Notes under the pieces: model-generated
Told to the model about the DNA's origin: nothing
What the model saw: only the letters and a program-made list of their open reading frames with translations
Database searches by the model: none
Made by a program: the position numbers and the translations under genes
Part shown: in pieces, positions 1 through 5,132 of the stretch
How positions within the stretch are numbered: the first letter of the stretch is position 1
Layout: the number at the start of each line of letters is the position of its first letter
NCBI GenBank assembly: GCA_029260335.1
Contig: JAJDDL010000071.1
Span: forward strand, 1-6,266
Reading direction: 5' to 3'
Length of the DNA stretch: 6,266 bases
Source of the DNA: Phycisphaerales bacterium
GTDB lineage: Bacteria; Planctomycetota; Phycisphaerae; Phycisphaerales; UBA1924

Positions 1-2309
1 ATGTTCTCGGCGATCGCGTCGAGGCGGTGGACGATGATCTCGCGCTCCATGGTGCTCGAACGCGTTGTTCGTCTGGTTGACAATGGCTCGTGTTGCAGGA
101 TGAGGCAATCGGAGGCGTCGATTCGGGCGGTCCAATCGGGGGCGATCCAGGCGGCGGTGGAGTCTTCGATGATGAGGGACGGGCCTTGGATCGTTGATTC
201 AGACATGAGGTTCTCGCGCTCATGGAGTTTGACCTCGATCCAGCTCTGACCGTCATGGACTCGCCATGTCGATTGCTCCAGTTCAGGGGAGGACTGTGTC
301 GAGCCTTGTGATTGCGGCTTCGGTTGTGATGATCGCGTGGAGGCGATGACTCGGCAGGACTCGATTTCAATGTCGAGGTTTCGTTGATCGCCAAAGAGCT
401 CTGACGCTTTGACCCGGAACCGCTGATCGAGCGTTCTGAGATCGTGGGCATCGAGTTCAATCGTGGCTTGCTGACCAATGAATCGCAGACTGGCCTCGTG
501 GCGTGCGTCTAGTTCGATATCGCCCTCGGCGTTGCGTATAGCAGTCTTTGCATGCTGATCCAACTCGGCGAAATCTCGGCCAAGTGATTGCAAGGCTTCG
601 TGCAATGGTTGAAGTAGCTGCCGTTCGGCGATGCGCTCAATCGGAGCTGCGTCGACTCCAACGGCACTGAGCAGGCTTGCATTCCGCGGCACGAGCACGG
701 TCTTGATGCCAAGGCGTTCGGCGATGGAGCACGCGTGCTGCGGGCCTGCGCCGCCGAAGGCAACGAGGGCGTAGCTGGCAGGGTCGTAGCCCTTGCGGAT
801 GGATATCTTGCGGATGGCTTCTGCCATGTGCTCGTCGGCGAGTTCGAGCAGGCCGACGAGGGCTTGCTCTTGGGTCAGGTGATCCGATGGCTCTGCGCCG
901 GCGTTGAGCCGTTCCAGAAACGCGTCTGCCTGCGCTTGGGCGGCGGCGCAATTGAGCGGTATCTGGAATCTTGTGTCGACCAGCCTGCCGAGCAGGAGGT
1001 TGACGTCGGTGACGGTGAGTGGGCCTCCGGCGCCGTAGCACGCTGGCCCGGGGGATGCGCCCGCACTTTGGGGGCCGACGGTTGGACGCCCGTCGCACAG
1101 CCCGCAGATAGATCCGCCGCCGGCGGCGACTGTTTCGATTGCCACCGCGGGGCGAGCGATGCGAACGGTGCCGACCTCGTGAGAGTTGGTGCGTTCGACC
1201 TGAGAATCGATCCGGGCGACGTCGGTGCTCGTGCCGCCCATGTCAAACGAGATCGCGCGGTCGAAGCCGGCGGCTCGTCCGACCTTACGTGCGCCCATGA
1301 CGCCCCCGGCAGGACCAGAGAGCAAGGCGTCGACTGCGCGAAAGGAATGCATGCCGCTCACACCGCCGGTGCTGGAGAGCACATGCCGATTGCCTTCGCC
1401 GAGGGAGTTCTCGACCGAGCGGAGGTATTCGTAGAGCACGGGCGAGAGCGCGGCCTCGACGCAGGTTGTTTGTGCTCGATTGAGCAGGTGAATCCTGCGG
1501 ACGAGATCTGATGACCGCACGACTGTCGCGAATCCCTCTTCGAGCAGGATGCGTTCGAGATGCTGCTCGTGGTCGGGGTTCACGTGGGCGTGCATGAGCG
1601 CGATTGCGGCGATTTCGAGCCCAGCAGCGCGAGCCGCTCTAGCCGCGGCTCTTGCTCCCTCCGGATCAAACGGCCTGATAGCCTCGCCCGAAGCACTGAG
1701 GCGTTCTTTGACTTCAAAGGTGCTGCGGGTGATAGGCTCGGGCTTTTTGATGTGCAAGTCGAAGAGGTCGGGGCGGCGTTGGTCGCCGATCTCGAGCAAG
1801 TCGACGAAGCCGCGAGTGACGAACAGGGCGACTTGGGGATAGGCATGTTCGAGCAGGGCGTTGGTTGCGCGCGTGGTCGCGAGGCGAAGGGAGATCGGCG
1901 GAAGAGGCGTTCCGTGCGGAGTTGCGGTGATGATGCGGATGGCGACGAGCGGAGCGGGTTCGTCTGGCTTGATCTCCAGGATGCCGCGCGAATCGAGGGT
2001 GGCCTGGTCCTCAGGGCTCAGATCTGTCGCAAGTTGAACGACTCCTTGCTTGACGGACTCGATGCGGTGGAGAGCGCTAGTGCCTGGTATGGAGGCGTTG
2101 CAGCCGACAAAGAGCGCTGCGATCTGGGCGGCGTGTGGTTCTGAGAGCGCGATGTCGGAGTTGCTATTTGTTCCCCCACTGCTCACTGGGAATCGGAGGG
2201 TTCCATCGCTTAAGACCTTCTCGCGATGGAAGGTGCCGTCGGGGCTCCATGCGATGCAGTCTGTGAAGGTGCCGCCGGCGTCGATGCTGACACGCCAGGG
2301 CTTGGTCAT
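1..2309 (-). CDS. HyuA-HyuB fused 5-oxoprolinase / hydantoinase-like ATPase (3' end beyond window)
   Basis: An open frame of 769 codons plus two bases, starting at ATG 2309-2307 and running without a stop off the left edge. Family members hydrolyse cyclic amides such as 5-oxoproline or hydantoins using ATP, in the cytoplasm. Visible motifs of the HyuA (ASKHA-fold) half are DAGGTFTD (residues 10-17), TTRATNALLE (145-154), GPAGG (332-336), FDMGGTSTD (355-363), AGGGS (396-400), SAGASPGPACYG (415-426) and FGGAGPQHA (518-526). The HyuA half ends near residue 745. At residue 754 the frame continues into MEREIIVHRLDAIAEN, which looks like the start of a HyuB domain, so this is probably a single fused polypeptide of roughly 1200-1300 residues, as in eukaryotic-type 5-oxoprolinases. 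The start overlaps the upstream symporter stop as ATGA, with no Shine-Dalgarno sequence, which suggests translational coupling. The family is secure; the substrate (5-oxoproline, hydantoin or another lactam) is not. Confidence 0.9.
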   Translation of the reverse strand, partial: MTKPWRVSIDAGGTFTDCIAWSPDGTFHREKVLSDGTLRFPVSSGGTNSNSDIALSEPHAAQIAALFVGCNASIPGTSALHRIESVKQGVVQLATDLSPEDQATLDSRGILEIKPDEPAPLVAIRIITATPHGTPLPPISLRLATTRATNALLEHAYPQVALFVTRGFVDLLEIGDQRRPDLFDLHIKKPEPITRSTFEVKERLSASGEAIRPFDPEGARAAARAARAAGLEIAAIALMHAHVNPDHEQHLERILLEEGFATVVRSSDLVRRIHLLNRAQTTCVEAALSPVLYEYLRSVENSLGEGNRHVLSSTGGVSGMHSFRAVDALLSGPAGGVMGARKVGRAAGFDRAISFDMGGTSTDVARIDSQVERTNSHEVGTVRIARPAVAIETVAAGGGSICGLCDGRPTVGPQSAGASPGPACYGAGGPLTVTDVNLLLGRLVDTRFQIPLNCAAAQAQADAFLERLNAGAEPSDHLTQEQALVGLLELADEHMAEAIRKISIRKGYDPASYALVAFGGAGPQHACSIAERLGIKTVLVPRNASLLSAVGVDAAPIERIAERQLLQPLHEALQSLGRDFAELDQHAKTAIRNAEGDIELDARHEASLRFIGQQATIELDAHDLRTLDQRFRVKASELFGDQRNLDIEIESCRVIASTRSSQPKPQSQGSTQSSPELEQSTWRVHDGQSWIEVKLHERENLMSESTIQGPSLIIEDSTAAWIAPDWTARIDASDCLILQHEPLSTRRTTRSSTMEREIIVHRLDAIAEN
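267..341 (-). other. Low-complexity Ser/Gln/Pro-rich linker inside the oxoprolinase-like protein
   Basis: Residues 657-681 of the fused protein are rich in Ser, Gln, Thr and Pro (for example SSQPKPQSQGSTQSS). They follow the body of the HyuA domain and precede its conserved C-terminal piece (W682 onward, including GPSLIIED and APDWTARID). It is probably a flexible surface loop. The reading frame is intact on both sides, so it is not a frameshift scar. Confidence 0.6.
2306..2309 (-). promoter_or_regulatory. ATGA stop-start overlap coupling symporter and oxoprolinase-like gene
   Basis: On the minus strand the symporter stop TGA (2308-2306) and the next gene's ATG (2309-2307) share bases in an ATGA. 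No purine-rich Shine-Dalgarno lies in the 20 bases upstream, so the downstream gene probably depends on terminating ribosomes re-initiating. Expected effect: the two proteins are made together. Confidence 0.75.
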
Positions 2310-3808
2310 GGTGCGACCGTGTCAGAGCGGGACAGTTCTGGTGGAGGCTTGGTCGCGAGGGACGCGAGCACATTGACGATGAACGCGAGTGCGAAGGCGA
2401 AGGTCAGGTTGTAGAGCTGGATGCCGCCGAGCAGGTTGTTGTCACCCAGCACTTTCCAAGCAACTGCGCCGAGGAATCCCGCGGCCATGCCTGCGACGCA
2501 ACCCGCGTACGTTGCTCGCTTCCAGAGTAAGAGCAGTATGAGTTGTGGGCCGAACGATGCGCCGAGGATGGCCCAGCCGTAGGTGAGAACATATTGGTAA
2601 ATGTTGATGTTCTGGTCGATGACGATGGCAGAGGCGATAACGCCTCCGAGAAGGACGGTGAGTCGGTTGATCCAGCCCTGGGACTTGCCGCGTCGGCCGC
2701 CGAAGCTCTTCTCGAATGCGTCGCGCGAAGCGGTGCTGGCGGCGACGATGAGTTGGCTATCGGCGGTGGAAGCGGCGGCCGAGAGCACGCCGGCGAGGAT
2801 CATGCCCGCGAGGATGCCTGGCATGATCTGTGCCGCGGCTTGGAGCAGCGCGAGCTCCTTGTCCTGCATGCCGTCGGCGAGGAGCTCAGCCCCCCACGGC
2901 GCGCCGCCCTCTGCGATCGCGCGAACGAGCACGCCGGTGGCGATCGCGCCGCCCATCGTGAGCAGAGCCCATGAACACTGAATGACGCCCGAGCGGCGGA
3001 TGTCCTTCTCATCGCGCACCGCCATAAGCCTGACGAGCACATGGGGCTGGCCCGGATAGCCGAGGTTGATGCCAAGAGCGCCAGAGCCGACGAGGAAGCC
3101 GAGGAGCCCCATGCCGCCAACATTCGGAAGCCAGCGTACGAGTTCGGGGTTGGCATCGCGGAGCGTTGCGATGATGTCGTCGGGGGCCTTGCCTGCGAAC
3201 AGGATGTACGCGGGCATGCCGACCAGCGCGATGAGCATGAGGACGGCTTGCAACGCGTCGGTCCAGCACGCCGAGCGGAAGCCGCCCGAGACGGTGTAGG
3301 CCAGGACGATGGCGGCACCGATGACGACGCCGACTGGATAACTGATGCCCTCAAACGTGCCGGCGAATGCTTCGCCCGCCGCGGCCATCTGAGAAGCCAC
3401 GTAGAGCACCATCGCCAAGAGAATGACCACGACGCTCATGAGTCGGAGAACCGGCAAGCGTTCTCTGAAGTGCATGCTCAGCAGGTCTGGAATGGTGATG
3501 GCGCCGAGTTCAGCCGAGCGGGATCTCATCTTGGAGGCGAGGAAGAACCAGTTGAACGCGACACCGAAGATGACGCCCGGGATGATCCAGAAGGCCCGGA
3601 GGCCGCTGCCGAAGGCCAGGCCAACGAGCCCCATGGTGACCCACGCCGAGGAGCCAGAGGCACCCGCCGAGAGCGCGGCGATCCAGGGCCCGAGCTTGCG
3701 GCCTGCTAAGAAATAGTCCTCGTCGTCGCCCTTGGTGGTTCTGCCCGCATACAGCCCGACCCCGATGATCAAGAGCGTGTACACGGCAAATGAGATCGCA
3801 ATCGTCAT
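2306..3808 (-). CDS. Sodium/solute symporter, SSS family, PutP-like (substrate uncertain)
   Basis: A complete 500-residue inner-membrane protein, ATG 3808-3806 to TGA 2308-2306, the usual length for the family. By eye it has about 13 hydrophobic helices, the first at residues 2-21 and the last at about 463-485. PutP hallmarks are LSAGAS in helix 2 (46-51), SGGFRSACWTD (174-184), GYPGQPHVLVRLM (250-262), and S347-T348 in SAAASTADSQL, matching the Na+-binding Ser340/Thr341 of E. coli PutP. Two differences stand out against remembered E. coli PutP: Gly52 sits where Asp55 is, and Ile247 where Trp244 is. Tyr136, Tyr251 and Pro255 match Tyr140, Tyr248 and Pro252. Proline specificity should therefore not be assumed. 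The gene follows the TPR-like gene by 19 bases with no recognisable Shine-Dalgarno sequence, and its stop overlaps the oxoprolinase-like start. This suggests that it imports that enzyme's substrate; other amino acids or organic acids remain possible. Confidence 0.9.
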   Translation of the reverse strand: MTIAISFAVYTLLIIGVGLYAGRTTKGDDEDYFLAGRKLGPWIAALSAGASGSSAWVTMGLVGLAFGSGLRAFWIIPGVIFGVAFNWFFLASKMRSRSAELGAITIPDLLSMHFRERLPVLRLMSVVVILLAMVLYVASQMAAAGEAFAGTFEGISYPVGVVIGAAIVLAYTVSGGFRSACWTDALQAVLMLIALVGMPAYILFAGKAPDDIIATLRDANPELVRWLPNVGGMGLLGFLVGSGALGINLGYPGQPHVLVRLMAVRDEKDIRRSGVIQCSWALLTMGGAIATGVLVRAIAEGGAPWGAELLADGMQDKELALLQAAAQIMPGILAGMILAGVLSAAASTADSQLIVAASTASRDAFEKSFGGRRGKSQGWINRLTVLLGGVIASAIVIDQNINIYQYVLTYGWAILGASFGPQLILLLLWKRATYAGCVAGMAAGFLGAVAWKVLGDNNLLGGIQLYNLTFAFALAFIVNVLASLATKPPPELSRSDTVAP

Positions 3809-3827
3809 GGCTCAGACGATACCCGAT
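3809..3827 (-). other. 19-base gap before the symporter without a visible Shine-Dalgarno
   Basis: The gap between the TPR-like stop and the symporter ATG reads ATCGGGTATCGTCTGAGCC on the minus strand. It has no GGAGG-like element at normal distance, no inverted repeat and no room for a promoter. The symporter probably relies on read-through transcription and on re-initiation or an SD-independent mechanism. Confidence 0.5.
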
Positions 3828-4346
3828 TCAGCGGTGCGGCACTTCGTCATCGAACGATTCGATTTCCATCTCGTGCTCGGCCTGACATGCCGGGCACAGG
3901 GCGTGGCGTTCGATCATGCGAACACAGGTGTTCCAGCGGAGGATGGCCTCGTCATCGCCGGCGGGAGCCTTGTCGATAGCCTGGGCGTACAAGTCCATAG
4001 CCTCGTTGACCGCGTCGTAGATCGCGGGCTTGGGGTACCCGGCGCAGAGCAGGGCTTTGCCGGCTCGCTCGCAGATGACGCCTTGGAAATACGTCCGCTC
4101 GTATTCAGACGAAATGCGTGGGAGCAGCTCGGAGGCCTCGCTTCGCATGGTCCGCAGGTCTCGTTCGAACTGATCGGTGAGCGAGAGCAGGAGCGTCTGG
4201 ATCGCCTCCTGGTGATCGGGGACTACCTCCAGGACATCTCGGCAGATGCTCTCGGCTTCGCGAGGCTCATTCAAAAGCCGATATCGCTCGGCTCGCTCCA
4301 TAGCCGCGGGCACTGCGCTTGCGTGGATCTTCCTCAGCTCTGCCAT
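3828..4346 (-). CDS. TPR-like protein of unknown function with C-terminal H/C metal-site candidate
   Basis: A complete 172-residue soluble protein, ATG 4346-4344 to TGA 3830-3828, with no signal peptide or membrane helix. I do not recognise a named family. Residues about 16-49 read like one tetratricopeptide repeat (A-x2-YR-x2-NE-x2-EAE near its start, P-x2-QEA at its end). Residues about 84-146 look like a second, looser helical-repeat region with DLYAQAIDKAP. Near the C-terminus H148, C151, C154 and H158 form H-x2-C-x2-C-x3-H, a plausible zinc or other metal site; four more Cys (35, 92, 101, 141) are present. The tail is acidic. The start is well supported by GGGAGGT five bases upstream. 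It lies 24 bases after sdhB and 19 before the symporter, so it is probably in the same transcript. TPR proteins are usually protein-protein adaptors; a link to SDH assembly is only a guess from position. Confidence 0.8.
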   Translation of the reverse strand: MAELRKIHASAVPAAMERAERYRLLNEPREAESICRDVLEVVPDHQEAIQTLLLSLTDQFERDLRTMRSEASELLPRISSEYERTYFQGVICERAGKALLCAGYPKPAIYDAVNEAMDLYAQAIDKAPAGDDEAILRWNTCVRMIERHALCPACQAEHEMEIESFDDEVPHR

Positions 4347-4351
4347 CGCTG

Positions 4352-4358
4352 ACCTCCC
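4352..4358 (-). promoter_or_regulatory. Strong Shine-Dalgarno (GGGAGGT) of the TPR-like gene
   Basis: GGGAGGT reads on the minus strand in the 24-base gap after sdhB and ends five bases before ATG 4346. It fixes that start and is the best ribosome binding site in the window. No stem-loop terminator or promoter fits in this gap, consistent with read-through from sdhB. Confidence 0.8.
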
Positions 4359-4370
4359 GCTTGTTCGCCG

Positions 4371-5132
4371 CTACTTCTTCTTCGGCTTGAAGATACGGAA
4401 CAGCTTGGTCAAGGGATCATAGAACTCATCGACGAGCCGCTCCTTGAGCGGGATAATCGCGTTGTCGGTGATCGTGATGTGCTCAGGGCACACTTTTGTG
4501 CAGCACTTGGTGATATTGCAATACCCGATGTTCTCCCGGTCTTTCAAGTCCTTGAGCCGGTCCTCGGTGTCCAATGGATGCATCTCGAGAGCCGCGGTGT
4601 AGACGTAGTGGCGAGGGCCGGCGAACTCGTCGTGCTTGTGGTGGTCGCGCAGGACATGGCACACGTCCTGGCACAGGAAGCACTCGATGCACTTGCGAAA
4701 CTCCTGGACTCGCTCGACATCTTCTTGCTTGACGAGCCATTGGCCGTCTTCGGTGTCGGGCTTGCGAGGCTTGAACTTCTTAATTCGCTTCTTGACCTTG
4801 TAGTTCCACGAGACGTCGCTCACGAGATCGCGAATGCGAGGAAAGGCCCGGAGCGGCTCGATGGTGACGCCGGCGTCGAGGTCGAGATCGCTCAGGCGTG
4901 TCATGCACATGAGCGCGGGCTTGCCATTGACCTCGGCGCTGCAGCTGCCGCATTTGCCGGCTTTGCAGTTCCATCGGCAGGCGAGGTCGGGGGCGCTCTC
5001 GGCTTGGATCTGATGGACAGCGTCGAGGACGACCATGCCGGGGCCGACGTCGGTCGTGTACTCGTGGAGTTCGCCCGACTCGCCGGCTTCACCTCGACTG
5101 ACCCGGAATGTCACCGCTTGGGTCTGCGCCAT
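4371..5132 (-). CDS. sdhB: Succinate dehydrogenase / fumarate reductase iron-sulfur subunit (Sdh1-like)
   Basis: A complete 253-residue protein, ATG 5132-5130 to TAG 4373-4371. It carries electrons from the SdhA flavin to quinone through three iron-sulfur clusters at the cytoplasmic membrane face. The N-terminal ferredoxin-like domain has C56, C61, C64 and C76 for [2Fe-2S] (WNCKAGKCGSC). The C-terminal domain has C148, C151, C154 with C215 for [4Fe-4S], and C158, C205, C211 for [3Fe-4S] (CIECFLCQDVC; CNITKCCTKVC). All expected ligands are present; C52 and C210 are additional. The pattern CIECFLCQ-x-VCHV, AGPR, LEMHPLDT and ITDNA matches my memory of mycobacterial Sdh1 SdhB better than E. coli SdhB. 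A very basic stretch (residues about 112-124) and a lysine-rich tail (FKPKKK) are notable. The start overlaps the sdhA stop by one base, with GAGGAG eight bases upstream. Whether it acts as oxidase or reductase in the cell cannot be read from the sequence. Confidence 0.97.
   Translation of the reverse strand: MAQTQAVTFRVSRGEAGESGELHEYTTDVGPGMVVLDAVHQIQAESAPDLACRWNCKAGKCGSCSAEVNGKPALMCMTRLSDLDLDAGVTIEPLRAFPRIRDLVSDVSWNYKVKKRIKKFKPRKPDTEDGQWLVKQEDVERVQEFRKCIECFLCQDVCHVLRDHHKHDEFAGPRHYVYTAALEMHPLDTEDRLKDLKDRENIGYCNITKCCTKVCPEHITITDNAIIPLKERLVDEFYDPLTKLFRIFKPKKK

Noticed and set aside
735..1511. A 258-codon open frame on the plus strand
   Set aside because: It is antisense to the HyuA domain, whose motifs fill the minus strand here. 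The translation is compositionally odd with no recognisable motif, as expected for a mirror frame in GC-rich DNA.
3041..3709. A 222-codon plus-strand open frame
   Set aside because: Antisense to the symporter's membrane helices. The product is rich in Glu, Arg, Gly and Asp, typical of a reversed hydrophobic gene, with no start context or domain.
2306..3808. Naming the symporter putP (proline permease)
   Set aside because: Overall similarity is clear, but two residues important in E. coli PutP differ and the coupled gene is not a proline catabolic gene, so the symbol would overstate substrate knowledge.
3732..4352. A 206-codon plus-strand open frame over the TPR-like gene
   Set aside because: Both strands are open here. 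The minus strand has a strong Shine-Dalgarno, TPR-like heptad spacing and fits the gene order, while the plus frame begins inside the symporter and has none of these.
4347..4370. A terminator or promoter between sdhB and the TPR-like gene
   Set aside because: The 24 bases hold only a Shine-Dalgarno. No inverted repeat with a T-run and no space for -35/-10 boxes.
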